A DNA stretch of 64,000 nt from Phenylobacterium sp. (GCF_004799515.1 NZ_SSMX01000003.1:62001-126000); one strand, 5' to 3'. Positions 49,217-57,754 are shown, numbered from the stretch's first letter. The notes: generated by a model not told the origin, from the sequence alone. A program made the numbers and translations.

Positions 49217-50539
49217 CTAAGGATGGCCCGATCTAGGCGCCGTCAAGGCGAGGTCCCCGCCGCGCCCGCCGGGGCCGACCGCCCAGCCGGGCTTCAGGGT
49301 CAGGGTCCAGCCCGAGCCCTTCAGGCCGGAGGGATCGATTCCAGCGGCCGAAACGCTGACGGACTTGCCGTCCTTGGCCATCAGAGCGCCGCCCTCCACC
49401 TCCAGCACGCCCCAGTCGTCCACCAGACGCAGGGTCGAATAGACCGTGCCGAGCTCACCCAGGGGCCGAAGGGTCTGCGGGTTGAACTGGTAGTTCGCGT
49501 GTTTCAGCGGCAGGACCAGCACCGGGCCGTCCGCCAGCGTGGCCTTGTCGGCCGCGGCGCGGGCCTTCATCGCCGCGTCGCGCTTCACCTCGGCGGCGCG
49601 CAGGGTCCCGTCGCCGTCGTAGGCCGCCTCCCGCGCGGTGAGGACCGCGAGGTTCGCCGGCGGCAGACGCAGCGCCGCGGCCAGCATCTGGTCGAGGCCG
49701 CGCCCAGGGGCGAGCTTGCCGCGCCAGGCGGGATCGGCCCGGTCCAGCAGGAGCCCGTAGGACGGCCCGGTGGCGTAGGCGAAGGACCGCATGAAGGTGG
49801 CGTCCGGGATATAGGGCTTCAGGTCGCTGATCGCGTAGGCGGTGCGGGCTTGCGGCGTCGTCAGGCCTAGACGCACGCCGGTGTATTCCGCCACGCCCTC
49901 GTTCAGCTCCAGCGCCCGCTCATCGGCCGCGGCGGCGGGAAAGAGGGCGTAGCGCTGGCCGCGAAACAGGAGGGAGTCAGCAATCGCCCGCCGCCGCGCG
50001 GCGGCGTCCGGTGCGGTCAGCGCCTTGGCCAGCGCCCGCCACTCGAGCTGTAAGAGGTAGCGGCCTTCCAAAGTGTCGAGGTGGGCGTTGTCGCCGCCGC
50101 TCGTCACGCCCAGCGGCAGGTCCGGCTGGATGCGGTGGTACATCTCGTGCGCCAGCATCACGTGGCGCTTGCTGGCGTCGTCCGGCAACAGCGGCCAGGC
50201 GAGCTCCGTCCAGCGGGTCCCGGACCATTCGGTGGCGGTGGCGGCGATGTTCTCCGATTTCGGCAGTACGCCCACGAAGACACCGTCGGCGGGTTTCAGC
50301 GCGCCCTTGGCGTCGGCCTGGTTGGCGATCAGCGAGCGGTCGGAGGGCTCGACAACGAGGATCGGCCCGCACAGCGAGCGCCCCCAGAGCCGGCCCGCGT
50401 CACGCGCGCAGATGACCTTGGCCTCGGCGAACACCGCCGCGCCCTTGGCGGTATCGACGGCGGCGGCGGACGGTCCGGCCAAGGCTGCGGCCGCCAGGGC
50501 GACGGCGGGAGCCCACGGACGCAACGACGGGATCGGCAA
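49217..50539 (-). CDS. Exported HExxH putative metalloprotease, family unassigned
   Basis: A 440-residue protein with a signal peptide (AVALAAAALAGPSAAA). The zinc motif is MLAHEMYHRIQPDL (His131, Glu132, His135). A likely third ligand lies in LELNEGVAEYTGVRL (Glu214 or Glu218), about 80 residues on, as in gluzincins. The C-terminal half (about 320-440) is beta-rich with no further motif. I do not recognise a family name. It is divergent from the 80-residue protein gene at 50729 and is not part of the efflux operon, which runs the same way downstream after a 250-base gap. Confidence 0.72.
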   Translation of the reverse strand: MPIPSLRPWAPAVALAAAALAGPSAAAVDTAKGAAVFAEAKVICARDAGRLWGRSLCGPILVVEPSDRSLIANQADAKGALKPADGVFVGVLPKSENIAATATEWSGTRWTELAWPLLPDDASKRHVMLAHEMYHRIQPDLPLGVTSGGDNAHLDTLEGRYLLQLEWRALAKALTAPDAAARRRAIADSLLFRGQRYALFPAAAADERALELNEGVAEYTGVRLGLTTPQARTAYAISDLKPYIPDATFMRSFAYATGPSYGLLLDRADPAWRGKLAPGRGLDQMLAAALRLPPANLAVLTAREAAYDGDGTLRAAEVKRDAAMKARAAADKATLADGPVLVLPLKHANYQFNPQTLRPLGELGTVYSTLRLVDDWGVLEVEGGALMAKDGKSVSVSAAGIDPSGLKGSGWTLTLKPGWAVGPGGRGGDLALTAPRSGHP

Positions 50540-50728
50540 GCTGGCCCCTCCGGTAGCGGCGCGCGCGGCGCGTCGGCTGCGCCGCAGGGTGCAGAGGCCG
50601 CCGCGTCAAGGCAAGGCCGGACGCCGGCGTTCCGCGAACCCTAGTAGGACTGCTTAAGCAACCGTACCGAATTTCCGCGCGCCACGGCTGAGCCTAGCCT
50701 TTGGTTAACAACCAGGAGGGTTCCTCAA

Positions 50729-50971
50729 ATGTCCGTCGCCTTCACCCAACCCCAACCGGCCCCGGCGCTGGTCTCGCGCACCGAAGCGCGCCCCGGCGCT
50801 ATGGCCTCCTACCTGATCCTGTCGGCCGACGGCGCCGCCGACTGGACCGCCGACCCGACCCAGGCGACCGCCTTCGCCTCCATGCGCGAAGCCACCCGCC
50901 AGGCCATGCGCCTGCCGTCCTCGCTCAAGGCCTACGGCCTGCCGCGCGGCGCCGAAGGCATGGTCCACTAG
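50729..50971 (+). CDS. Small protein, unknown function
   Basis: An 80-residue soluble protein with a Pro/Ala-rich N-terminus (about 1-25) and a compact C-terminal part MASYLILSADGAADWTADPT followed by QATAFASMREATRQAMRLPS. The Trp/Asp/Thr pattern suggests a small alpha/beta fold. A very good ribosome binding site AGGAGG (50714-50719) supports translation from 50729. No family is recognised. It is convergent with the serine dehydratase-like gene, with 6 bases between stops. Confidence 0.7.
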   Translation: MSVAFTQPQPAPALVSRTEARPGAMASYLILSADGAADWTADPTQATAFASMREATRQAMRLPSSLKAYGLPRGAEGMVH

Positions 50972-50977
50972 TCGGTC

Positions 50978-51916
50978 TCAGACCCCGAACTGGGCGCGCC
51001 AGGCGGCCAGTTTCTCCAGGCTGACGACCACCCCGCCACAGGCGATCACTGCGATCGTGCGGTAAGGCTCCAGCGCCGGGTGCGCGTCGTAGGCGACGCT
51101 GAGCGCTGCGCCGCAGGCGGGCTCGACCAGGGCCAGGTGGTCGTCGGCGAAGCGGGCGCAGGCCCTGACCGCGTCGGCGTCGGACACCACCACCGGAACC
51201 ACCGGGCGCCGCCCGGTCCAGGCGAAGGCCGCATCCGCCACCCGCCGCGCCCCCAGGCTGGAGGCGATGGTGTCGATGCGCCCCAGGGTGACCAACTCGC
51301 CCGCCGCCATCGACTGGGCGAGGCACGAGGCGCCCTCGGTCTCCACCGCCAGGATCGCGGTCTGGGTAAGGCCGTTGCGCTCCAGGCCCTCGGCGATGCC
51401 GCACATCAGGCCGCCACCGCCCACAGCCACCACCACCGCGTCGGGCGCGGGGCCCTGGGCCGCGATCTCGTCGATCAGGCCGGCATGGCCGTCCCAGAGC
51501 AGGGGATGGTCGAAGGGCGAGACATATTCGGCGGCGCTCTTGGCCACCAACTGGCGGGCCAGGGCGTCGGCCTCGTCCCAGACGTCGCCTTCCACGATCA
51601 CCTCGGCGCCCAGGCTCGCGATCCGGTCCCGCATGAAGGCCGGTGTCGTCGACGGCACGACCACGGTCACCGGCACGCCAAGCGCCTGGCCGGCATAGGC
51701 CGCCGCATAGCCGGCGTTGCCGCCGGAGGAGCAGACGAAGCCCGCCGCGCCCTCGGCGCGCAGTTGCTGGCAGAGCCGGCCGATGCCGCGGATCTTGAAC
51801 GAGCCGGTGGGCTGGCCGCTGTCCATCTTCACGAAAACCCGCCGCCCGTCGGTTGTCAGGCTTTGCGGCAGGCCGCGATGCGGCAGGTAGGGCGTCACCA
51901 GATGCAGCGGCGTCAA
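50978..51916 (-). CDS. PLP-dependent serine/threonine dehydratase-like enzyme
   Basis: A fold-type II PLP enzyme of 312 residues. The PLP lysine is in GSFKIRGIG (Lys41), the substrate loop is SSGGNAGYAAAYAG, and the phosphate-binding loop is AVGGGGLMCGI. The arrangement and length match eukaryotic-type L-serine dehydratase/SDH-like proteins, which deaminate serine or threonine to a keto acid. The C-terminal Cys in VIACGGVVVSLEKL corresponds to the cofactor N1 contact in SDH. It lacks the regulatory ACT domain of biosynthetic IlvA. It is a single gene, divergent from the pepsin-like protein. Confidence 0.9.
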   Translation of the reverse strand: MTPLHLVTPYLPHRGLPQSLTTDGRRVFVKMDSGQPTGSFKIRGIGRLCQQLRAEGAAGFVCSSGGNAGYAAAYAGQALGVPVTVVVPSTTPAFMRDRIASLGAEVIVEGDVWDEADALARQLVAKSAAEYVSPFDHPLLWDGHAGLIDEIAAQGPAPDAVVVAVGGGGLMCGIAEGLERNGLTQTAILAVETEGASCLAQSMAAGELVTLGRIDTIASSLGARRVADAAFAWTGRRPVVPVVVSDADAVRACARFADDHLALVEPACGAALSVAYDAHPALEPYRTIAVIACGGVVVSLEKLAAWRAQFGV

Positions 51917-51976
51917 GCGTATCGTCCTCTCGTGGGGTTTGCGGGCGCGGCTTCGGCAGTATCAGATATCCGACGC

Positions 51977-53005
51977 ATGTTCCGCCCGCTTGCCCTCCTG
52001 ATCCTCGCCCTGGCCGCCGCGGCGCCCCTCCGCGCCCAGCCGGTCCGCAGCGAAGCGCCGATCCGCGAGACGGTGCTCAGCAACGGCGCGCGGCGCTACG
52101 CCGTGCCGGTGCGCGTGGGCCATACCGAACTGCTGGCGGCGCTGGACACCGGATCGACCGGCCTGCGCATCCTGCCGGGCGTGCTGCGGCCCACCGACGT
52201 CCGGCCCAGCGAGGACGCCGAGACCTATGGCTACGCTTCCGGCTCGCGCTACGAGGGCGTGGCCAGCGCAGCGCCCATGGCGATCGGCGGCCTGGCCGGC
52301 GTCGCCCCGGTGCACCTGATCCGCACCATCGGCTGCTACGACTACCTGCCGCACTGCCCGGCCTCGCGCACCACCCTGGACAAGTACGGCATCGCCAGCG
52401 ACGGCCTGCCGGACGAAGGCTTCAAGGCGATCCTGGGCATCGACATGGCGCCCGGCAAGGTGAGCAATCCCCTGATGGCCATGGGCGCCCGGCGCTGGAT
52501 CGTCGAGCTGCCGCGGCCGGGCGAGGGCGTGGGCCGGCTGATCGTCAACCCCACCGACGACGAGGTCGCGGGCTTCGCCATGACCCCGCTGGCCGCGCCC
52601 TATGCCCACGAGCGCGGCGGCGGCCTGCACGACGCCGTGCCGGGGTGCCTGGTCAACCGCGCCGCCCGGGCCAGGGCTTGCGGGGTGGTGCTGATGGACA
52701 CCGGCGCGCCCGGCCTGGCGGTGGCCAACGGCCGCCTGGACGATCCGCCCTGGCCGGACGGGGCGACGGCGGAGCTGGAGCTGTTCGACACCGTCGGCGA
52801 CGTCGCGGTCGAGGCGCCCTTCGTGCTCGGCGACCGCGACCTCGGCACCCGCCTCAGCTACCGCCGCGAGCGCCGGGTTTTCGGCACGGTGATCTACGCC
52901 GGCACCGCGCCCTATTTCGCCTATTCGGTGCTCTACGACCCGGCCCACCGGCGGATCGGGCTCAAGGCCCGCCTGCCCGCCGCGGTCGCCACGACGGCGC
53001 GCTGA
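51977..53005 (+). CDS. Exported pepsin-like aspartic protease homologue with two DTG motifs
   Basis: A 342-residue protein with a Sec signal peptide (LALLILALAAAAPLRAQ). It has two aspartic-protease-type motifs, AALDTGSTGLRIL (Asp57) and VLMDTGAPGLAVA (Asp241). They are 184 residues apart, close to the spacing in pepsin (about 183). One polypeptide with two DTG lobes is a pepsin-type bilobal arrangement, unlike the single-DTG retropepsin-like proteins more usual in bacteria. Cysteines at 120, 127, 224 and 235 may form disulfides. The frame is open far upstream, but the ATG at 51977 gives the signal peptide. A NUDIX gene follows 3 bases downstream. Confidence 0.75.
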   Translation: MFRPLALLILALAAAAPLRAQPVRSEAPIRETVLSNGARRYAVPVRVGHTELLAALDTGSTGLRILPGVLRPTDVRPSEDAETYGYASGSRYEGVASAAPMAIGGLAGVAPVHLIRTIGCYDYLPHCPASRTTLDKYGIASDGLPDEGFKAILGIDMAPGKVSNPLMAMGARRWIVELPRPGEGVGRLIVNPTDDEVAGFAMTPLAAPYAHERGGGLHDAVPGCLVNRAARARACGVVLMDTGAPGLAVANGRLDDPPWPDGATAELELFDTVGDVAVEAPFVLGDRDLGTRLSYRRERRVFGTVIYAGTAPYFAYSVLYDPAHRRIGLKARLPAAVATTAR

Positions 53006-53008
53006 GCC

Positions 53009-53488
53009 ATGGCCCGCGAGACCGGCGCCCCCAAGATCAGCGCGGGCGTGCTGGCCTGGCGGCGTGGACTGGCGGGGCCGCAATTCCTGCTGGTCCACCC
53101 GGGCGGACCTTACTGGGCGGGCAAGGACGCGGCGGCCTGGTCGATCCCCAAGGGCCTGGTCGAGGAGGACGAGGACGGCTGGGCCGCGGCGCGCCGCGAG
53201 TTCGCCGAGGAGCTGGGCCAGCCGATCGGGGGCGAGGGCCAGCCGCTGTCGCCCTGCCGCACGTCCGGCGGCAAGCTGGTCCTGGCCTGGCTGGTGGAGA
53301 CCGACCTCGACGTCTCGGTGGTGCGCAGCAACCGCTTCGAGATGGAATGGCCGCCGCGCTCGGGCCGCATGGCCAGCTTCCCGGAGGTCGACAAGGCCAG
53401 CTGGTTCGACGCCGAGACGGCGCTGGAGAAGGTCCACAAGGGCCAGCGACCGATTCTCTCCGAGGCGATTTCCCAGCTTAAGGCCTAG
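53009..53488 (+). CDS. NUDIX hydrolase
   Basis: A 159-residue protein with a NUDIX box at about 49-71 (GLVEEDEDGW followed by AAARREFAEELGQ; the core REFAEELG matches RExxEExG). Such enzymes hydrolyse nucleoside diphosphate derivatives or diadenosine polyphosphates. The C-terminal half contains a WPPRSGRMASFPEVDKASWF segment resembling a family of predicted NUDIX proteins with a NTP-pyrophosphohydrolase-like C-terminus. Start ATG is 3 bases after the upstream stop, so the pair is cotranscribed. The substrate is unknown. Confidence 0.9.
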   Translation: MARETGAPKISAGVLAWRRGLAGPQFLLVHPGGPYWAGKDAAAWSIPKGLVEEDEDGWAAARREFAEELGQPIGGEGQPLSPCRTSGGKLVLAWLVETDLDVSVVRSNRFEMEWPPRSGRMASFPEVDKASWFDAETALEKVHKGQRPILSEAISQLKA

Positions 53489-53641
53489 TTAATACTCGGC
53501 CAACGTAGATTCATATTCTTTCAAGATCGATATTTGGAGGGGAAACTTCTGCGTGCGAGTCGTCGCGGACTCCAAAGAGACAAAGACATTCCCCGGCCAG
53601 GCCTCATTCTTGGGCCAGGTTCAAGCCCAGGGGTCGCCGTC

Positions 53642-53893
53642 ATGTTCCGCGCTTTCACCGAACATCCGGAATCGGTCGGCGAGACCTACCTGGAGCACAT
53701 GCATTCGGCGTCGTGGTTCGCCACGACCATGTTCGTGGGCGGTTTCGCCTGCCTGGTCCACGCCGTCCTGCCGTTCGCCTGTCAGAAGAGCGGCAGCCGC
53801 CGCATCAAGCTGCTGCACGAGCGCATGGTCACCAACCGCCACCGCGCGCCCCAGCAGCAGACCGGCTTCGTCGGCTACGCCGACGGGATCTAG
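53642..53893 (+). CDS. DUF6356-like small membrane protein
   Basis: An 83-residue protein that begins MFRAFTEHPESVGETYLEHM. It has one hydrophobic helix (FVGGFACLVHAVLPFAC) and then the basic segment RRIKLLHERMVTNR. This matches short Caulobacterales/Sphingomonadales proteins grouped as DUF6356. The ATG is preceded by AGGGG at eight bases. Longer frames (TTG 53534, GTG 53553) exist but cover a region without family character. The 150-base upstream region is AT-richer and probably holds the promoter. Function is unknown. Confidence 0.7.
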   Translation: MFRAFTEHPESVGETYLEHMHSASWFATTMFVGGFACLVHAVLPFACQKSGSRRIKLLHERMVTNRHRAPQQQTGFVGYADGI

Positions 53894-53922
53894 TTTCCCT
53901 CCCCATGAAGGGGAGGGAAAGC

Positions 53923-56094
53923 TCACCAGATCCGGACCCGCTGGTCCGGGGCCACGTACAGCTTGTCGCCCGGCTTGACGTCGAAGGCCGAGTACCAGCC
54001 GTCGATGTTGCGGATCGTGCCGTTCACCCGATAGAGCGCGGGCGAGTGCGGGTCGGTGTGCAGGCGCTGGCGCAGGGTCTCGTCGCGGATCTTCTCGCGC
54101 CACACCTGCGCCCAACCCAGGAACACCCGCTGGTCGCCGGTCAGGCCATCGATCACCGGGGCGGGCTTGCCATGCAGGCTGGCGTGGTAGGCGTCCAGCG
54201 CCAGCGACAGCCCGCCCATGTCGCCGATGTTCTCGCCCATGGTCAGCTGGCCGATGACGTGCTCGCCCGGCAGCGGCGAGAAGGCCGAATACTGGGCGTC
54301 CAGCCGGTCGGTCTGGGCCTTGAACTTGGTCGCGTCGTCCGGCGTCCACCAGTCGGTCAGCACGCCGTCGCCGTTAGACTTACGGCCCTGGTCGTCGAAG
54401 CCGTGGCTGGTCTCGTGGCCGATCACCCCGCCAATGGCGCCATAGTTGATCGCCGGGTCGGCGTCAGGATCGAAGAACGGCGGGGCCAGGATGGCGGCCG
54501 GGAAGACGATCTCGTTGTTGCTGGAGTTGTAGTAGGCGTTCACCGTCTGGGGCGTCATGCCCCACTCGGCCTTGTCCACCGGCCCGTTCAGCCGCGCGAC
54601 TTCCCTATGCCACTCGAAGGCGCCGGAGCGCTGCACGTCGCCGTAGAGGTCGGTCGGGGTCAGGACCAGCTTTGAGTAGTCGCGCCACTTGTTGGGATAG
54701 CCGATCTTCACCGTGAACTTCGACAGCTTCTCCAGCGCCTTGGCGCGGGTGGCGTCGCCCATCCAGGGCAGCTTCTCGATGCGGGCGTGCAGCGCGGTCT
54801 GGATGTCGCCCACCAGGGCGTCCATCTTGGCCTTGGCCGCCGGCGGGAAGTAGCGGGCCACATAGACCCGGCCCACGGACTCGCCGATCACCCCGTTGGT
54901 GAAGGCCACCGCCCGCTTCCAGCGCGGCTGCTGCTCCGGCTGGCCGGCCAGCTCCTTGCTGCGGAACTCGTAGCTGGCGTCGACGAAGGCCCTGGACAGA
55001 TAGGGCGCGGCGCCGTCGGCGACGTGGAAGGCCTCCCAGGCCTTCAGCGTGTCCAGCGGGGTGTCGGCGTAGATCTTGGCCACCTTGGGGAAGGCGGTGT
55101 TGGTGCTGACGATCACCCGCTGCACGCCGGGCAGGTCGGCATCGGCCAGGTATTTCGTCCAGCCGATCCCGGGCGCCAGGGTGTCCAGCTCGGCCGGGCT
55201 CATCGGGTTGTAGGTCTTGTCACGGTCGCGGCGCTCGACCCGGGTCCAGGAGGCCTCGGCCAGCTTGGTCTCGAAGTCGACGACGGCCTTGGCGTTCTCG
55301 GCTGGCTTGGGCCAGCCCGAAAGCGTCAGGAGCTGCTGCACATAGGCCTGGTACTTGGCCTTCTTCTCCGCGAACGAGGCCTGCAGGTAATAGTCACGGT
55401 CCGGCAGGCCCAGGCCGCCATTGGCCGCGTGCACGGCGTACTTGTTGGGGCTCTTGGCGTCGGCGCCGATGCCCACCGGGAACACCGTCGTGAAGCCCGT
55501 GGCGTTGGCCTTGGCCATCAGGCCGGTGAGCTGGGCCTTGGTCGTCACCGCCTTCAGCTTGCCAAGCTCCGGCTGGATCGGCTGGGCGCCCAGCTTGTTG
55601 GCCAGGGCCTCGTTCATGAAGGCGGCGTAGGCCGCGCCGATCTTGGCGCCGTCCTTGTCCTTCAGCTTGCCGGCGGCCGCCTCGATGGCGATCTCGTGGA
55701 CCCGGTTCTCGGACAGCACCGACAGCTTGTCGAAGTTGCCGAAGCGGGTGCGGTCCGCCGGGATCTCGGTGCGGGCCGCCCACTTGCCGTTGGCGTAGCC
55801 GAAGAAGTCGTCGCCGGGCTTGATGGCGGTGTCCATCCCCGAGACGTCGAAGCCCCAGGTCCCGTATTTGGGGTCGGCCAGGTCGGCGGCGGGCACCGGC
55901 GCCTCGCCCGTGCCGTGCAGGGCGGCCGCGGCAGTCTTCTGGGGGACGGTCTTCTGGCCGGTGGTCCGCATATGCGTCGTGCCCACGTCCGGCGCCTGGG
56001 GCGCGCCCAGCGCCGGGCTGACGCCCCAGGCCGCGGCGCCCAAGGCCGCGACCGCGGCGGCGGCGAGCAGGATGTTTCGGCGAACGACAGTCAT
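53923..56094 (-). CDS. M13-family (neprilysin/PepO-like) metallopeptidase
   Basis: A 723-residue exported zinc endopeptidase. After a signal segment (about 1-30) comes the M13 N-terminal domain (FFGYANGKWAARTEIPADRTRFGNF-type start, given here as GDDFFGYANGKWA). The catalytic domain follows, with VIGHETSHGFDDQG (His560, Glu561, His564) and the third ligand in GENIGDMGGL (Glu621; Asp625 helper). NAYYNSSNNEIVFPAAIL is also a family block. It probably trims peptides in the periplasm. It is a single gene downstream of the Crp/Fnr gene on the same strand, with 100 bases between. Confidence 0.95.
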   Translation of the reverse strand: MTVVRRNILLAAAAVAALGAAAWGVSPALGAPQAPDVGTTHMRTTGQKTVPQKTAAAALHGTGEAPVPAADLADPKYGTWGFDVSGMDTAIKPGDDFFGYANGKWAARTEIPADRTRFGNFDKLSVLSENRVHEIAIEAAAGKLKDKDGAKIGAAYAAFMNEALANKLGAQPIQPELGKLKAVTTKAQLTGLMAKANATGFTTVFPVGIGADAKSPNKYAVHAANGGLGLPDRDYYLQASFAEKKAKYQAYVQQLLTLSGWPKPAENAKAVVDFETKLAEASWTRVERRDRDKTYNPMSPAELDTLAPGIGWTKYLADADLPGVQRVIVSTNTAFPKVAKIYADTPLDTLKAWEAFHVADGAAPYLSRAFVDASYEFRSKELAGQPEQQPRWKRAVAFTNGVIGESVGRVYVARYFPPAAKAKMDALVGDIQTALHARIEKLPWMGDATRAKALEKLSKFTVKIGYPNKWRDYSKLVLTPTDLYGDVQRSGAFEWHREVARLNGPVDKAEWGMTPQTVNAYYNSSNNEIVFPAAILAPPFFDPDADPAINYGAIGGVIGHETSHGFDDQGRKSNGDGVLTDWWTPDDATKFKAQTDRLDAQYSAFSPLPGEHVIGQLTMGENIGDMGGLSLALDAYHASLHGKPAPVIDGLTGDQRVFLGWAQVWREKIRDETLRQRLHTDPHSPALYRVNGTIRNIDGWYSAFDVKPGDKLYVAPDQRVRIW

Positions 56095-56194
56095 CGGCGT
56101 CTCTCTGATGCGCGCGGGCAGGGGATCGCAGGTGCAATCCTGCGGCGGGCGGCAGGAAACGGGGAATTTTGATGCGGCGCAAGGCCTGGCGAAG

Positions 56195-56905
56195 CTAGCC
56201 CTCGGGCAGCAGCCGCTCGTAGGTGCGGCGGATCACGCCGTAGCATTCGCAGGCCAGCTGCTCGAGCACCTGGCGGTCGATGATGTCGACCACGCCGCGC
56301 CGGTAGCGGATCGCCCCCTTGGCCTGCAGCGTCCGCGCCACGGCGGTCACGGTGGTGCGCTGCACCCCCAGCATATCGGCCAGGAACTCCTGGGTCAGCG
56401 CCACGGTGTTGGACGAGATGCGGTCGTGGCAGGTGAGCAGCCAGCGGCAGAACCGCGCCTCCACCGAGTGCAGGGCGTTGCAGGCCACCGACTGGATGGC
56501 GTGGCCGTAGAGCGCCTCGGTGTGCCGGTCGACCAGGTCGCGGATGCGCGGGCTCTTCTCCCAGGCCTCGTGCAGCAGCTCGGCGCGGATGCGTCCCGCC
56601 CGGGTCGGCGTCTGCACGATCGCCCGCGACAGCGACTGGCGCGGCGCCACCGCCGCCATCAGGCCCAGCGCGCCCTCGCAACCGATGGTGGCGCTCTCGA
56701 TCGCCGCGCCGTTTTCCATCAGAGTCATCAGCGAGATGACCCCGTCGTGCGGGAAGTAGACGATGTCGATCCGGTCGCCAGGATCGTAGAGCAAGCGCCC
56801 TCGTTCCAGGTCGATCTGGACGAGATGGGGCGCGATCAGCGCTTGGTCTTCGGCGGACAACGAAGCGAGCAGTCTGTTGTGCACCGGGTGAATGAGCCTT
56901 TGCAT
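56195..56905 (-). CDS. Crp/Fnr-family transcriptional regulator
   Basis: A 236-residue protein with a cNMP-binding-fold sensor (about 20-130: LERGRLLYDPGDRIDIVYFP, GVISLMTLMENG, ATIGCEGALGLMA) and a winged helix (about 150-225). The winged helix includes LALTQEFLADMLGVQRTTVTA, with recognition helix VQRTTVTAVARTL. No N-terminal Fe-S cysteines of Fnr type are visible. This subfamily, with GCEGALGL and QRTTV, is common in alphaproteobacteria and often autoregulated. Palindromes resembling its likely site lie 64-176 bases upstream. Confidence 0.92.
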   Translation of the reverse strand: MQRLIHPVHNRLLASLSAEDQALIAPHLVQIDLERGRLLYDPGDRIDIVYFPHDGVISLMTLMENGAAIESATIGCEGALGLMAAVAPRQSLSRAIVQTPTRAGRIRAELLHEAWEKSPRIRDLVDRHTEALYGHAIQSVACNALHSVEARFCRWLLTCHDRISSNTVALTQEFLADMLGVQRTTVTAVARTLQAKGAIRYRRGVVDIIDRQVLEQLACECYGVIRRTYERLLPEG

Positions 56906-56968
56906 CGGGGATTTGAAACGTCGCCGTTCAGCTTGGGTTTCAAGTTATCGACGCATTCGCACAAAAAC

Positions 56969-56984
56969 TGTCGAGTACTCGACA
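56969..56984. promoter_or_regulatory. Perfect 16-bp palindrome, candidate Crp/Fnr-type operator
   Basis: TGTCGAGTACTCGACA is a perfect palindrome of the Crp/Fnr form TGTCGA-N4-TCGACA. It lies 64 bases upstream of the regulator start. It is a good candidate for autoregulation. Confidence 0.55.
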
Positions 56985-57065
56985 CTCCAGGCAAGAGAAA
57001 TGGTAATCCGGAGAAAAGTCTGCGGAGTTGCTGAGGTTTTCCCGAGATTTCGGGGGTCCTGGGAA

Positions 57066-57081
57066 TGTCGGATAGTCGACC
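57066..57081. promoter_or_regulatory. Second, imperfect copy of the TGTCGA-N4-TCGACA site
   Basis: TGTCGGATAGTCGACC has the same length and spacing as the perfect palindrome at 56969 and differs from TGTCGA-N4-TCGACA at two positions. The two sites are 97 bases apart, a distance not far from a multiple of the helical turn. Confidence 0.4.
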
Positions 57082-57256
57082 CAACAATATCTCAGAGGCG
57101 TTAGAGACGCGCGAATCACCGTTGCCCGTCATTTGCTGAGGGCAGCATCGCCGAATCACCTTCGGCCGCCAAAGAATGGCCCGGAAAGAGAGCCCAGCCT
57201 CTGAGGGCAGGACGCCGCGCCGCCGCAGACGCCTCAAGGGGCCCTGACGACGCGCC

Positions 57257-57754
57257 TCAGTGTAGGGTGGCGTGGGCCCGGTCGGCGAGATCAAGGAGCG
57301 GTTGTGGCCGCCCGCCGGGTCCAGCGATCTCCCAGACGAACTTGCTGAGGCCAAAGCCGGCTAGCCAGACCTCGGCGTCGACGCAGTCCATGCGCAGCAG
57401 GGTGAGCCTCGGGTCCTTGGGCCCTTCCGGCGCCCAGGCGGCCACCTTGGCGCTCCAATAGCGGGCCAGGCGGTGGCGGTCCTCGGCCAGGTGCAGGGCG
57501 CCGGAGATCGAGGCCATCAGGTCGCCGTCCTGGTAGACGAAGGCGCAACAGCCGCCGTCGCCGATCTCGCGCGCCAGTTCGCTGTCCCGCCGGGCCACGA
57601 ACCACAGCCGGTTGCAACGCCGCTCGGCGATGGCCAGCATCGGCTGCGCGTGGAGACCGGACTTGGTCAGGCTCAGCATACCCGCGCCGCGCTCGGCGAT
57701 GGCGCCCCAAAGCAGTTTCTGGACGGCTTCGCCGTTGTTCGACGCCTTGGTCAT
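57257..57754 (-). CDS. Pyridoxamine-5'-phosphate-oxidase-like (general stress protein 26-type) FMN-binding protein
   Basis: A 165-residue split-barrel flavin-binding protein. Recognisable segments are AERGAGMLSLTKSGLHAQPM, RRCNRLWFVARRDSELAREI, CCAFVYQDGDLMASISGALH and HRLARYWSAKVAAWAPEGPKDP. The W-S-x-x-x-x-A-W-F/A-P-x-G-P-x-D-P pattern is typical of general stress protein 26 relatives. The ATG at 57754 has GGAGA upstream; the preceding TTG codon is less likely. It lies upstream of the Crp/Fnr gene on the same strand, across the operator-containing region. Confidence 0.88.
   Translation of the reverse strand: MTKASNNGEAVQKLLWGAIAERGAGMLSLTKSGLHAQPMLAIAERRCNRLWFVARRDSELAREIGDGGCCAFVYQDGDLMASISGALHLAEDRHRLARYWSAKVAAWAPEGPKDPRLTLLRMDCVDAEVWLAGFGLSKFVWEIAGPGGRPQPLLDLADRAHATLH

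Larger units (their letters stand above)
56906..57256. other. 351-base intergenic region with two TGTCGA-type palindromes
   Basis: This is the longest stretch without a convincing gene and is visibly less GC-rich than its surroundings. It holds the promoter and probable operators of the Crp/Fnr gene. Weak open frames across it (for example 56836-57354 on the minus strand) have no family character, ribosome binding site or composition to support them. No tRNA or other RNA fold was seen. Confidence 0.6.

Noticed and set aside
49029-49220. 63-codon frame upstream of the efflux operon
   Set aside because: It lacks a ribosome binding site, covers the presumed promoter region and overlaps the convergent metalloprotease end.
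53553-53978. GTG-started frame of 141 codons overlapping the DUF6356-like gene
   Set aside because: A GGAGGGG lies upstream, but the downstream part is out of frame across the DUF6356-like gene and looks like translated non-coding or antisense sequence.
56836-57354. 172-codon minus-strand frame across the operator region upstream of the Crp/Fnr gene
   Set aside because: It has no ribosome binding site or family pattern, overlaps the starts and ends of real genes, and covers palindromes typical of regulatory DNA.
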